From the NCBI GenBank assembly GCA_002205965.3, contig NADL03000471.1:2294001-2358000 (forward strand): a stretch of DNA of 64,000 nt, in the 5' to 3' direction. The notes under the pieces were generated by a model, which was given only the letters and a program-made list of their open reading frames with translations, had not been told where the DNA came from and did no database searches. The translations under genes and the position numbers were made by a program. This DNA is from Kappaphycus alvarezii (Eukaryota > Rhodophyta > Florideophyceae > Gigartinales > Solieriaceae). Positions within the stretch are counted from its first letter, which is position 1; each line of letters starts with the position of its first letter. This document shows positions 1-14,310 of this stretch, piece by piece.

Positions 1-1600
1 GAGGTCAAATTTTTCTTGCTTGCCAAACATAAGCCAATAAGCTGTTAAAGAAAAATTTGCATTAAGTACAAAAACGCCAGACCCATTTGAAAATAAAACG
101 CATATCCGAGTATAGTCAAAGGTCGCGTCTTGTAAAAAGCATATACGGAATATGAAGCAGTGTATCCTCAAGGATATTTTGTGTGATATTGGTAATGGGA
201 GTTACGATTAAAGGCAAATTTAACCAAAAAATATCGGTTCAAGCTGGGGATAACGGAAGGCTACATTTATTTCCATCACTATCTCCAAATATCCAAGTAT
301 TATGAAGTCCAGTGAAAGTATTGAACTGCACCTTTCGGTGGTCTCTGATCCTGGTTGACTCTTTGTAATTCGAACAGTTTTATTAGAGCAGCCGCCACAC
401 TGCAATTGACCTTGGAGTGGCCTTTACGGTTACACTGCGCCGATTATCAAAAGTGCAAAGTGTAAGCTACTTGAAGCAACGAGGGCCTCCTCTATTCCTC
501 GCGTGCGTCTACGACAGTACCGCGAACGTCTTCCTCACTCTACTGCAAGTTTTGGGTTTCGGCGAGCTCTTGCGTCTGCTTGCGTTAACCAGAAGCAGGG
601 AACTTTATGTGACAACCCTCTCTCCTTGCCGTTGAGGTACAGGATAAGATAACCAGTGTTTGGATCGAAAAAGGTGACAAACAAGGTAAGTTACTGATAA
701 ATTTGTGCCAATTACAGGTACAGTATCCCGGGTCCCTGCAGTACGTACAGTACAGTACAGTATTATATGCCAGATACAGCATTCTTGTTAATGCATACCG
801 TAGATTCGTAGAGTCGTTCGTCTACCAGAACCCGAGGTCCTGTGTAGTGCGGACTTGTCTACAAACAATAGACCGTCATTCTTCTCTTACCGTACATGCA
901 GTAATGCACAGTACACGGTATGTCCCCTAGGAACAATGAGGGAATTTTCGTGAGTAGCATAACTCAAGAATGAAGGAATTTTTTGCGAGAGTATGAACAG
1001 GCAAAGCCGTATTGATACAGCGAGTTCACGATTGAATGTGATTGATGAAGGCCCGCAGAGCCTCAGAGAGCACAGGTTAGAACCGTGCGATCTGAAATTG
1101 ATGCAGAAAGTGGGAAAAAGTAAGGCTTGTCAACTGCGAGATATTTGCGGGGTGCAGAAAGCTGTTTCGACGAAATCGATCATATCGCTCGCTATGAAGA
1201 ATAGAAATATAACATCAGAGGCAAATTGGATACAAGTGGGAAGGGTTGGGTGTTTTACTCTTGGAAGGCATCCGATCTATTCACTAGATAAATGCTTCAG
1301 GCGATTATGCGTTCAGATGTTGCGGTACATACAATCATCCCCGCAGAAGGGTCGTTGGAGGTGCTTCTGTGTGAGGCCATTGGACCTAAGTCCATCACCG
1401 GAGCTTTGTTTCGAAGGAAAGGCCCTCGAGGGGCACTCGAGAAATTTGCAGTCTTGCATGCTGGGAAAACGAAGAGTGGTTCCCTTGCTGTGATATTGTG
1501 CGGAACGACCGCGCAGGAAATGAGGAACCTTATGTTGCTGACATGTGATTGTGTTGCCTCTATAGCCAGGCTGCGGGTCTTAGATAGCACCTCAATTACA
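1..1600. other. Host-like intergenic DNA with no recognised gene
   Basis: This stretch has mixed base composition rather than the strong A+T richness seen further right. Open frames of up to about 165 codons exist around 1.0-1.7 kb, but I recognise no domain in them. They overlap in two frames and lie directly upstream of a LINE fragment, so they may be the decayed upstream part of that element. A cluster of TACTG-type repeats lies at about 731-763. I see no RNA gene and no convincing promoter. Confidence 0.4.
731..763. repeat. TACTG/CAGTA pentamer repeat cluster
   Basis: Overlapping copies of the pentamer unit written CAGTA (TACTG on the other strand) occur here, as in larger clusters at 51.9-52.3 and 61.1-61.4 kb. 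The unit is nearly self-complementary around GTAC, so both orientations look alike. I saw no such cluster in the A+T-rich tract from 3.5 to 33 kb. Function is unknown. Confidence 0.6.
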
Positions 1601-1619
1601 GTACCTGACGCAGTACGAG

Positions 1620-2515
1620 GATGCTACAGCCGCCGTTACTGCATGGAGCGCCTCTTGTCGACCCTCAGAACGAATTTCGTTTAGCAATTTCTGCTCATCC
1701 AACCCACCATCGCAGAAGAAGCTAACAGATGCAATTCATATGGTTGTGCAAGAGGCCTTGCCGCTCGGAAACATCCGCACCCGCGCCTTCCGCGCTAACA
1801 TGTCCCTCCCCGGTGCCAAAGGCTGGGTCTACTGTGCACCTTGCCCTGGATTGAGGACGCACATCAAGAGCAAAGACTTTTCCGTGTGGTTCCAGTACTT
1901 TTGCCAAACCCCCTTATTCGCCCCAGGTACCCCTTGCCCCAAAGCAGGATGCCATGAAATGCTGGATATCTACGGGGGACCACTTGCTACATTGTCGCTT
2001 TTGCTGCGAGCGGAATACTCGCCATAACAACCAGGTGACTTTACTGGGGAACGACCTTGCAAGAGCCGCCCGACGTCCATTCATCGAACCTCGTCTACAC
2101 TACCAAAACAGGACGAGGCCGGATATCAGGGCGATGGGAGCCGCCGGTGGCACGGATTACTTCGACGTAACCTTTGTCAACCCGCTCGCTCCCTCCCACG
2201 CAAGAGCCAGGGCTTTCAACCCACTCACAAGCCTCAACGCAGCTCACGCAGAGAAGCAGCGGAAATACCAAGGGTTCCTTGCTGAGCTGCCTGGGAGAAA
2301 CAGGCTGGTTCCTGTCCCATCTCAACGCTTGGAGGTTGGCATCCGGCGGCGTTCTCCGTCGTCAAGGAACTCGCGAGAACCGTTGCCACCCGCGCAATGG
2401 AACGGTTTTCGAAGGTTAGAGCCATTCTTTTACAGCGGCACTCCGCTTTGACAGTAACCTCCAATGCCGCTTGTTTGCTGGCTGGCCTCCCTTCCACCTT
2501 CTGGTAGATTGGAGT
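1620..2515 (+). mobile_element. Decayed 3' end of a non-LTR retrotransposon (LINE)
   Basis: Plus-strand translation gives the C-terminal part of a LINE polyprotein spread over three frames. In order I see a leader with SLPGAKGW, then TPCPKAGC and DHLLHC forming a Cys/His zinc-binding cluster, RHN shortly after, RPDI, then DVTFVNPLAPS, and finally LGGWHPAAFSVVKELA close to the C-terminus. The order (Cys/His knuckle, R/K-H-N/D, then PD...D) is that of the restriction-like endonuclease found at the C-terminus of R2/NeSL/CRE-type LINEs. The reverse transcriptase is not recognisable upstream. At least three frame changes are needed to read through, so the copy is dead or poorly assembled. A homologous copy lies on the minus strand at 34.03-34.69 kb. 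Family placement beyond 'REL-endonuclease-type LINE' is inference. Confidence 0.65.
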
Positions 2516-3540
2516 GCCATCCACAGCTTTCGACGCATCGTACGGTTTCGCAATTGGCTTGACAATGATACGATATCTACGCTCCGGTACAAATTTACTG
2601 GATACCAACCCACATATCTACCACAGTAAATTAACCCCCATTTACACACATTACAGTAAATGGGCCCCTCTTTCCCCCACTATGTTTCCCCCACTACGTC
2701 AAGGGTATGGCTCAGCAGTCATGCCTAGTTGGTTGGATGGAGGCGGCTGGATTCAACGTAATATGGCGAGTGGGGTCAATGCGACAGCCAAATGACGAAA
2801 AATGCTGCCCTGTTGCTTGGAATTTCCCTACTTTGCCCATAAAGTTGAAAGCCCCTGCTAGTCCGGCAAGTTGCTCCCCTTTCATAAAGTTAAAAAAAGT
2901 CAGTTGAAATATAGAGGCTCAAAAATCAATCGGTTATCGTCATGAATTTCAAGGTGGGAAAAGCAGAGTGGCACTTGTTGGAGACTATGATAAAAGTGCT
3001 TTTGCTGGCGGGGTAAGGATAAATAAACTGGTTGCTCAATTTACTCCCCCGAGCACGACGGTCGCCACTATTTATACACATTCCCGTCACCGTGGTATAG
3101 CTCTAGCGTACACTGGAATTTCTGCTTACTTCAATAACAATCAACCTAGATTATCCATAAATATTTAAAGAAGGAAACATCTATAGATTCTATGTCCTAT
3201 ATAGACTTAACAAAATACAAAATGTCAATAGAATATCTACTTTGTAAAGAGTGGATTTAAGTCCTCGTAAGATTGTGCAGTGGAGAACATTACGGCAAGC
3301 TGTAACAAATATGGAAATATTTCGTCTATACTTATACCTCGAAATATAAACAGGGCTGATGCCCGCGTATGGAATGACCCTAACTGTCGTTGTAATTTCG
3401 GTGGCACGGGAGTACTCTGCACACTAGTACAATCTATTGTGTGGAACAGAGCACACTGGTGGAAAGTCTTCAGGCGAGGGTTGTGGAAGATGGAAGGTAG
3501 AGGTAGGAAGAGATTTGAGGGAGTAACTGATTAGAGTGCT
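2516..3540. other. Intergenic DNA after the LINE fragment
   Basis: No gene is recognised. A C-rich patch lies at about 2630-2700, containing a 9-bp inverted repeat (CCCATTTAC/GTAAATGGG). It may be the LINE 3' untranslated region. Short open frames here carry no recognisable motif. Confidence 0.4.
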
Positions 3541-6500
3541 TAGAAAGGGAGACCAAGGCCGGCCGCCTTACCTAGGATGAGTAACAAAGCAAACAATTAC
3601 TTTTAATCAACTCCTTATCGTCCGTGCTTTCTAGTGGAAGGGTGGTGAGGATAGATGCGGAACCACCAGGTCAGTGGAAGGGTCACTGACTAATGGAGAG
3701 AGATTTAGCAATGTAACCTTATATCTTGGCTAAAATTAAGGGTGTTTGCATGAAGCACAGAGCGGACTACGGTGCGGAACATAAGTACTTGACAGTCGGA
3801 CCGGCAGATTACGATCCATTGGAATCGCGTCAGTAACACTAAGGGCTTGTGTCTAGTGGGAAATAGTATCAACAAAGAAGGCAAACGAGGGGCACTGAGA
3901 AAAAAAGATGCGCGGACAAATATGTCCCTGTCCAGTTATCCCTCAAAATCACCTTATAGTTTTTACTACATTGGGTTTTCTTGACTTCCATTCGACTAAA
4001 AGAACAGAATTATTTCTGCAGGGGGCACTTGATTTTCGGAGTGGCCTGGTTTCCGTCCCCACTTTCAATTAACTTTATATTGTTAAAGTTCCATGAAGTT
4101 TACTACGGCCTTACATAGCGTTCGGGAGGCATGTAAATAAACAGATTTATTACACATACCAAATTGGCAGCCTAAATGAGCAGGAAGTGACTTAACTGGT
4201 TAAATGGATTGGGTTCAAAACTCCAAGGCTTCTGAAATTACGCTGTAGTCCATAGTATATCTGCAATTTTTCCGATGCAGATTGAACCACAAACGGGAAC
4301 GGAGAAGGGTATAGATAGTCTGGTGGCTTTAGAGTATATAGAGAAGCCGTAACGTCAAAACTAAGTGTACGAAGTACTTTAAAAATACTCAAAAACTCTA
4401 ATAATATGAGCGTCAGAAGAAAAAGCACATTTTTTCTCGGTTGCTATACGGTTCAGATCAATTTCAAAAGGCTAGGTTTTGAATACAACCTAAAATGAAG
4501 GAATTAAAATTATTCTGCTTGCTCAATTAGCCAGTTCGATTTAGGCCCACTTGAAAGACTGCAATCAGGTTCTTTTAAATTATTCCCTACACAATGAAAC
4601 AAAAATAATTTAATACGAATAAATATAGTTTGAAAACGCGACTTTTTCTTCTCCGACCGCTTTGGGCTGGCTTTCATGGAAAATCGGATGTGATGAAGAA
4701 ATGAATCGGGAGACGCTCACATAACACCACTTTTGGTTATGGCCGTACGGCAGGCTTTGGTGGCAAATTGTCGTCGATTTTCATCTTATCTCTGTAGTTT
4801 AGGATATGAAATCCGAATAAGAGTCAAATAAAGGTAATAAATTCATTCTTCTTGGAATTTACATTCATTCGGGTCGCTAACTTTGCGAACAATATGCAAC
4901 AACAGGTTTGAACTTGCAGCTAGAAGCCAAATGGGTGGTCAATGTCATCTGCGTGCGGCAGTGCGAGAGAAAGCACCGACATAACAACAGAAGACCAGAT
5001 GACGGCCCTGAGGCGCTGTTAGGTGCTATGAACAGAAGCCCATCGGAGGTGTGATGGCGACGAGCAATCGAGAGGGAAAATTCGGTGAATGAGCAGGGGA
5101 AAATCTGGTCACGGGCAGACCGAATCTAGCGTTTTCCTTTTTCTACATTTCATTAAAATTTGTATCTACACCTTGAATGAGATCATCTACATATTTACAG
5201 GATAAGAGCTGTAGTACATTGTCTTCGAAGAGGACACGTAAGGCTCGGTCAGATGGAACCGGCTTCTTTCCCAGCTCTTCGCGGTGATGGTCGGCAAGTG
5301 AAGCGCGTCACAGGCTTCCTGAGTCATAAAGTTCGTAGAGAGGTTTCAACATGTTTAGGCAGTGTGAAGGGTACAAATCAAACTCTAGAACGGCGTTTTA
5401 ATGAATATTCCGCGAACTAGTGGGTCGGTAGCTTTCATATATGCTTGAAGAACATTAGATATATAAACGTAGAACTCGAAAGAGGTTAGGAAGTTGATTA
5501 GAAGCCTTTCAGAATGAGATCACAGTGTCGACGTAGAGTACACCATTATATCTTTAAAATTGTCTCGGTGCCCGCCTCCAGTGCTGGGACCTACTTGCCT
5601 GAGTCAATTTCCCAATAAGAATCGTTCCTCCGTCAATGCAGTCACATGCATACCAGGATCTTTCCGCAGCTGTTGCGGTCATCGTCACCGCAGAAGATTG
5701 ATCCAATATCGGAGACCTCGTTGATAAGTTTGGATTTTTTTGTGTTGCGCATTGAAAAGGCCCGCATGGGCTTTTTAATGAGTGCTTTTGTAGTTGTCGG
5801 CGCCCGATTGATGCTGTTTGTTCTTGTTTGAATTCTCGACTCGCTCTTGTTGCCAACCAACAGCCCCAAATCAATTCACAGGATGCATAATGTTTCTATA
5901 ACCCTATTGTAGCTCTAGTTAACTTCTTTTCTGACTGTGGAATGGAATTGAGTTGAGGATATGATGTGGAAGAAACGTCTGATCGGAGTGAGTGTCCGTT
6001 TTTACAGTATTACACATGAACTGCATAATTTAGTGAAGGATGGAAAAACTTTATTCCCTTGTTTCACTAGCGTGGTTGTTTGGTATATTAATGGCTCTTT
6101 ATTCTTGGTAATTATTGCATCAAATTTTGACATAATTATAATCAATATTTAGGATCGGACTGAGTTTGAGGTCGAGCACTCAACGGTCCCAATCATCCAT
6201 CAAAACTAAAATGATGACCTGTGAGGAAATTAAGGTGGAAAAAAGGGCAACATAGGAGTCAGAAATAAGCCTACCTAATGGTGGCCTTCGCCCGCAGAGG
6301 TGCTCCAGCCAGCACTTCTCCGCTAGCACACTCTTCCTTCCACATCGACGCCCTACCAACTAGGGCCTAACTACACAAAAGATTGTACTATCGCGAGATA
6401 CTTGTGATTCAGAAACGGGTGCTTATCGACAACTCAAAATTTCGAAGTAAATAGAAACCATACCAGTGATGTTAGCTCGGTGCCAGTTCGGATTGCGCTC

Positions 6501-9500
6501 TCCAACATTTAAAAGTAAGCGTTTCATTTATTCAAGAATGATATTAATTGTACTATGTCGCTTGTATAGGAACGGAAGCATCTTTTCTACGCAAATAAAT
6601 ATATAAGATAGGTAACATATGGAGTAAAATGATAGAGCAAAAACTTTTAGTGAGGCTTATATCTTAAAGTATGTCTCCCCTGATTTATGAAAGCTATATA
6701 TATATAGAAAGAGTCGTGCGAAATGATTTCGTGATATGTGGAAAATGAAGAAGTTTAGTACTTGAGAATCGAAGAGACGAGCCTTACTCATGTGATATAT
6801 AAACTTCTTTGTACTGAAATTGTACAGGCTACTTATTTGATGAATATTGTCATGGTTCAGCAGAAAAAGTGAAGATGCATCTCTTCTATGATGTCTAGTT
6901 TATCTTCATGGACTGGGTTAAATACTCTACTGAAGTTTTGAAATGAGAAAATACGATATCTTAAAGGATGATGACTCATCCTGGAAGTGCTCAGAGATCT
7001 CATTGCGGATGCACTTGCAGATTGTTGAAAATGCAGATTGAACCTCTTCAAATTAAATATAGATATAACCAGAAGCACTGAAAACAGAGTAAATCGGATG
7101 AAGTATTTTTGGAATACAATGATTTAATTTTCATAGCTCAATTTAGTCAGAAATTTGCAATGAAATTGCGGAAATATACAAGAATGATACTTTAGAAAAG
7201 CTCGAAGCCGAAAGAAATCTACAAATTATTGAAGTGACTGCGAACTACCTAAAAGAGGCCTGCTACTGTGTAGTACTAAGTAAATTGTTAGAAAAAGTTC
7301 TGAATCATTCAGAAATACTACTAAATATTACCCTAAATTAAGGAAGGACCCTTCAATTCTTTGATATAAGTGAGCATGATGCGGGAGTAATAACAGAAAT
7401 GAGTAATATTGAATATTAATATGACATAACTTAGAAAACTGTGTCAGAAAATTAAACGCATGAAATTTCGTGTCAATAAAGTGCTCTAAAATCAAAGGGA
7501 AACTTTTAAGGGCTTTTCCGTGAAATAGAAGGTAGTGATTGTCAAGGACAGAGATATAACAGAACATTTTAATATTTTTATACCCAAATATTGATGGATC
7601 GGCTATACTTCCCGTGGTAGTTATCCGTGCGGTGGCATTGATACATTCATTAATTCACTACTGAATAATTAGCCTATAGTTGGATCTCACATTTTTTGTA
7701 GTTACAAAAATAATTAAATTAATCTAAATGAACTGCTAGACAGGGTCCGACTTGCTTCTCTAAATCTGTCATTGAATAGAAATCAATTTTTATAATAATT
7801 CCTGTTATTGAAACACTGGACGTTTCATTATCACAATCTGGAACATTTCATACTACGAATCGTTCATAGATATTTCTCATAATTTTTTGCAAAAGGGAAT
7901 ATGATAGGGGAGAAAAGAATGATGTAAATGCATTAAAATTCTGGAGAAGACTTTCAGGCTTAATCTTAAACAACTCATTGCAGAGATGATTTATCTCATC
8001 TTAATCTTAGATTAAACTATTCTATAAACACATTTTTTCAGTCTAGTGTCACCACGGGTGTGCCGTAATAGTTTTCTCCGAAAGGCTTGTCGTTTACAGA
8101 GAGCATTAATTGCTTAAGAGTTTATTTAAGTACTGAAAGAATGCGTTAAAGCTTGATGATAATAAAGGAATACATTTTTAAAAACAGCAAAATTACCGCT
8201 TGTGCAATATAAAAATATTCAAAACTGTATACAGACTGTTTGTTCACCTGTTCAAATGGTGTATGGTGCCTAGAAAAATAAACAATAGAATTAATGGTTC
8301 ATCGTATCACAAAAGTGTGATTATTTCGATATCTTTCAAGGTATTTTGGACGAATATTAAATTTTCAAGTCCATGTAATCATAAATACAGGCGCCAGGTA
8401 CTGGTAGAGATATTTGGTGACCATAATTATTTGTATCAGTTACCAGTATAAAATGTAGTGGTATAGATTGAAATATAAAACAGGAAGGTGAGGCTTCACT
8501 CTAAAATGACTGAAATGGTCTCCATTTAGATTAATTATAAATAGGGGTAATGTGAGGAGTAAATTATAAATATAAAAAGAAGGGTATCGTATGCAAGGCC
8601 GTAAATTAAAATTAGTTCTGGTAGCTTAAATGTCCTTAATCCAAATATTGTGCCTGAATATAGTCGAAACTTGATTTCTGAGATTAGAGGCTAAACACAA
8701 CAGGATTTCGATAAATTATAGACATTTACCCCTTCGGTACTTTAAAAAGGTTTTATCATGCATTACTGCTTAGTGTGAATAAGTTTTCAAAAAGAATTAA
8801 TTTCATAATACTGAACTTCTTTCATTGTTATACAATTGTTCTTCTGAATAATATTTTCGGTAACCATCGTAAAGATGTAAAGTAAAGTTCTGTGTATATT
8901 TGATGTTTTAAATGCCCTCGAGACTACTAAATCATGCTGAAGGAGACTTTTTGAAGCATATATATTACATTTTTTGAAAACCCTTTTCGAACTTTTCAAG
9001 ACGAAACGCACCGTTCATAGTCATGAGTGAAGTCTCAACTGTAATCAAGTGGCATGTATTTGCGTTGCCCTGTTTCTTTTATTGCAATGATAAATTCCAT
9101 TTTTTACTCTGGACAAGCCTGTATGGGTTCTTTTACGCAGCGAAATTGATCATGTGAGAAGCAGAAGATCCCGTTCATCATATGAGGTCGCAAATTGGCT
9201 TTTATATATCTTAAAAATTTTAACTCACAATAAATCATAAAATACATCATATTATACATAAATTACTGCAAGTGTGGTGTATTATTACATTTATGTTTAC
9301 ACATTACGTTTACACATTACAATATAAGGTGTCTTTTAATTCCAATAAGCGTGCGGGAAAATGAAGATAGACGGCAAAAAAGCTTTGCTCCATAGACGCT
9401 TTCAATCAAGGTGGCTGAAACGCTGCGAAAAATCCGTCTGTACCTAGCAATAGTAATGCTAGTTCCTCTACAGTTGTTGGATATATGAGGACCAGCTTGT

Positions 9501-12500
9501 TGAGGAATTTAAACTAGCTATTACCTGCCTGTTAACTCGATCGATATCTATGATTTTCTATTCCTTATTTACTTTTTACAGAACTTTAGAGCTGCAGCAG
9601 TCTCACTCAATACAATTGCTGAGGGGCTAGCCTTTAAATAACCCATAGTAACGATATGTGAACGGAATCAACCCTGTAGAGCTAAGATCAAACGGTAAAT
9701 GAGAGTTGTTGAATCTCCATTGGATTTTGATGTCAACTAGTTCCTATTCTACCTCTTCCTTTTCCGGACCTTATTCATTTTTCTAATTATTTTAATTATA
9801 TTAATCACCGTCATGTATAGTACTACGGAGACGTAGATTACATCCGGGCATAGAGGTAACTTACGATCAACCTCTTCCTAAGGAAAAGGTCCGAGAGACT
9901 TCAGCTTCTCCTAACTGTCTGTCAGCGTCAGCTCCGAGTATGTACTGGGTGTTAAGTCAGAGAATTTCGAGAAGAGGTCGAACGAACGGCGTTTATTTCA
10001 CGTTATAGTCTGATATGGTCCGACGAACGTTGCGTAATATAGGAGATGTAACGTGTCGAACGTGCAGTTCGATTTTGATTGTAATATCTCAAACTAATTT
10101 TAATTTAATCCGGGAGATTGGCTTATATTCACTGGAATACTAGTTCCTCGACGCTATGCTTTATGCGAACACTCTTGAAATTCATGAGCATATTAAAGAA
10201 GAGAATAAAATGTTGAGAGTACATTTCTGTGCAAAATATGGGCGATGAGGTTCATCAAAAATGAATTTAAAACATCTTTTATAAATATCTCTCTCCTGTT
10301 GTTGGATTCTCGCTTCCATATATCCTATTTACTGAACGTTGCGCTTGGAGCAGACCATAATTAAGACCTTTTGTACATTCCTTACTTTGTCGGAAACCAT
10401 ATAATGTTTAATTCTTTCTATGTTCTTCTCACAAAAAAATTGAGGACTTTCGGGGATTTACTATCCTTTGCACGCTTTAGTCTAAGTAATAATAATAGAC
10501 TTTCGATCTCAAATGTATCATTTTTGCAGGAAATTTCTTCGAATAAGAGCCGCATTCTTGGCAGTTAAGTGCCTCTCTGGAGAGGACCTTATTAAATTCC
10601 CCATGATCTCCTCTAAGCCCGTGCCGTATGAAATTTCCAGTTACTACTTGCGCTTGTGTGTAGTGAGTAGAAAGCTAGAATTACAATCGACTTCTTCTAA
10701 TTCTTTTCTCGGAGTTTATTTCCCCCAGCTCTTTTCAGTCGTTCGACGAAATTTGAAAAGCGAAGGAACAACCTAACGAATTAAGGACTTTTTACAAAGA
10801 AAAATAAAGCGAGAATAAAATCTGATAAACATATCTGAGGACAAAAATGACACGTTTTAGCTCAATTGAGGATTAATAGGGACAAAAAAGAAGTGGAAGA
10901 TGTAGTTCTGAATGAGATATAGGCCTTAATATCATCTTAAACCATGAATGGAGAATTTTTTGTCTGTTAGATTTAGAAAGCTCTGCTGTCCACTTGAAGC
11001 GATTAATGACTGCATTTCCTTCATTTTCAAAAATCACTTAAACAGAATCAAACCTCAATGTACATCAATTTATGCTTATCCAAAGAAATTAATCACAATG
11101 TTACAAAATGAAGTCAATTTTATGTAATTGAAAAGTTTATCTAGTTGCATTTCACATTCTTCTCATATGGGACTGACCGAGCTGGACTATATATCGCTAA
11201 TTCTTACAAAACTTCAAAATTATGTGATCATTGTATTTATTTTCAGACTATATCGAAATTGTTGTAGATTTAAGACTGACGTGTTTATAAGTATTCTCTT
11301 TACAAGTTTTTTTTACGATAGACACTTCTGGAAAAGTGAGTTTTATGAGTGGATATTGACTATTGATTATTTTAATGGGTCAATTACGTATATTAAGTAG
11401 ATTTCGTGTGCTTCTCAAGGAAAATGATTTTAAACTTTGAAATATATATAAAGTCATCTGTGGATTATAGGAAATTTTGGCAAGTTTCATAAACCATTAA
11501 ACTATCAAATATTTCACAGCCCGTACCTTTACCTACTGAAATTATGTAGAATTAAAAACTTAGAAATTTTCCTTCTCATGGACTTCAAAAAGGGCAGAAA
11601 TAGACAAGTTAATACAATTGATACGTTGGAAGGGTAAAATTTTATTTTGGTGTACGCCAGAATTAAGAGTGATATTTACAAAAATTCCAGAGCAATCTCT
11701 AGTATGAAGATTTATGGGCCGTAGTAGGAGTCTATTGCGGCACCAAGGAAGGTGTGAGATAGAATGTATATTTTGCGACTACTGATGTTGAGATATAGTT
11801 ATATGTAACAAGAAGGTTCAAGTCTTTGAATCATTAAAGGGCAGAAATTTGCAAGGCGAAAAGAAATTTGCGTGTATTGATCTCTCAATTATTAAAATCG
11901 AAGAGATATAGAGTGCCTTATTTTGTTGCACAGTGCTCTATAAGAACAAGTACTCAGTTACATACTACATGCTTTGCCGCGCAACAGGAAATTTGTTCAA
12001 GATAAATCCCAGTAAATTTGTACCACCGACAAAATATTTAGTACTGCGAACTATTTTTACTTAATAGTATTTTTATTAAAGATATTACGCATATAGTAAG
12101 GGAAATATCCTCTATTTTTGTTAAAATAAAGAATAAAAGCCAGCTTGCGACCCTAAACCAGGTATTTAGGTGGGGACCTGAAGGAAGATTAATTCAGGGC
12201 TTTTCCTCAAAAAGTGATTTGAAAATCGAACAATATAATACCAGGAAGTTATTTAATGCATGAAAAAATTAATGAGGATAAGAAATTGAAAAAAATATAC
12301 CTTGAATATGCTAAGAATATTTCAATAAATTTGAGAAGAAGTTTAAGTATTATTTAGGAATGATTTGGCCATGTCAATAATATTGTAGGGGAGGAAGAGT
12401 AAATTGCACGGAAACGCGACAAAAATTTGTTTCTTGGTACTAAATATTCTAAGCAACACCTATTACCGCCAAGAAAACACATTAAGCTGCACAAGAAGTA

Positions 12501-13590
12501 TTCTCTTGTAATATTGATTGTTTTTTCTTGAGTGCAGGGGGTTTAAGGTATCTCAAAATCTATTTCTTGGACCCAGATATTTGATTGCTAGAGAAATTTA
12601 TTTCGAGGGCCAAATAAATTGACTCACCTCGAAGCAGTTTAGACATATTTTTGATATCAGAGAACATGTTATGGTTTGAATTTTCGATTAGTATATGTAG
12701 ATATTTCATGGTTTTCCTTATGGGGTTGAGTAAATTATTAATTGCAACATTACCTGTTAATATTGTACCAATTGGTATTTTTTGTGGTATCTATATGGTT
12801 TCAAAAGAGGCCGAAATATTTTGATTGGGTTAACATGATAATTTGGCAAAAACTTTTGGCATAATTAGAGCTGGTCACAAAAGTTACTGCACAATTTCAA
12901 TACAGTTGACTGTCTCACTTCGGTCACTAGTATAAGAGTGTGAACTAATAAGGAAAGAAATTCAATTACAAACCTTCTACAAATAAAATTATGCAGAAAC
13001 TATTCAGAGAAATGCTGAAAACATCCATTTACTGCTTTATGGTCTCATTTAGTTCGATAAAGTTAAATATACTTTATCGATTATGAAATATCGAGATTTG
13101 TCTCCAAGGTTTACACTGTTGAACAGTTTCCACCTTATTCTACTCGTTTTATAGCAATTATGTTCAAATATAAATTAAAAGAGAATATCAGATATCTTTT
13201 GATCAAAAGAAACTAACCACTACAACGTCATGAATGAGTAAACAATGCAAAATATTGATATTACCTATTGCAGGGTTTCGTTTTGATTTTTTTATCAGAT
13301 TAGAATATTTATCCTTCAAATAATATTTCAATTACTTTCTTTGCTTATAGAAAACCTTTATCATTAGGAAATTTTCGAAATTTACTTTAATACATATGTA
13401 ACAGTGTTTAAATTTTAATCGACTTTCTGATTTGTTCAGAAGCCACTACTTTATTTAAATATCATTAAAAAATCTCAGAGTTCAAGAACTTCAAGTAATT
13501 TTGACGAAAAATTTCCAAAATTAAGGATACGACTGGAATCATAACATTTTTCTTATCAGGTATTTTTTTAATCAGATATAGCATAATTTG
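3541..13590. other. A+T-rich gene desert, left part
   Basis: About 10 kb of strongly A+T-rich DNA. Stop codons are dense in all six frames and the few open frames of 60-106 codons have low-complexity, A+T-driven composition with no motif I recognise. I find no RNA gene, tandem array or transposon end. A slightly more G+C-rich patch at about 4.9-5.3 kb could be very old transposon debris, but the signal is too weak to name. The stretch looks like long-decayed non-functional DNA. Confidence 0.45.
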
Positions 13591-13599
13591 ACAAAGTGC

Positions 13600-14310
13600 G
13601 TTTGCTGGGCTCAGTCAATATATTGCACATGACTGCAACCCTCACTTCATCTTTTCCTCTTTTCAGCGTTCAAAGGATCGAAAAGCCCTCTTATGTGCCT
13701 CCTAGACCCTTTTATCTTTGGTATGAATATCCCCTTGTCACGTATCATCTCTACTCATTTCCAATAAGGAGTTCTGTTGCGACACTTCCAAAAATCCTCA
13801 ATGATGTTAACAACACGTTTATCAAACACGGGCTCACCTCTGAAACTAGCACCCATAGTAAGGAGATTTTTTTGCTGGTCTTTTTTTCTGGGTGAAATAT
13901 ATACGAAAGAAGCACTATCTTCTGCTGGAAAGAAATATTTTCAGTTATTGCTTTCGATATGATGATTCTATCAGTAGCGGAAGCAAATTATACATGATTG
14001 AGAATCATAATATGGGTAGAAAAGTAAGCTTCAAACTTGTAAATCTTCTCTCATGGGTCTCGAGTGCAATAATTTGCTGTGGGAAAATACGCCTAAGCCA
14101 ACAGTTTTGATATTGAAATTAAGGAACTCATTCGGTTAGAACTCAAATGTTCGATGAAAACGTCTGCAATAACTTGCAAATCTTGTGTGCATACTCCATG
14201 CAACACCATGACTCCTTCTAGTTCAAGACATCTATCCAGAGAGCTTGTTCTATTTTTATATGTCCTCCTGTTTGTTACTTGCAGACTACTTAACAAACTC
14301 CGTCTCAAAA
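13600..14310 (-). pseudogene. Decayed coding-like island, unrecognised
   Basis: Compared with its surroundings this island has more balanced composition. On the minus strand it gives two stretches with protein-like composition: one of 71 codons at 14093-14308, and a second at about 13.63-13.86 kb containing FRGEPVFDKRVVNIIEDFWK. I do not recognise either. They could be the remains of one old element or gene. The plus strand also has an open frame of about 99 codons here, so strand assignment is uncertain. Confidence 0.2.

Noticed and set aside
993-1684. Two overlapping open frames of 166 and 130 codons
   Set aside because: They overlap in different frames and resemble no family I know; more likely upstream LINE debris than host genes.
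4890-5530. Possible Copia pol remnant on the plus strand
   Set aside because: A short stretch faintly resembles the region before Copia reverse transcriptase, but it is too degraded and no second motif supports it.
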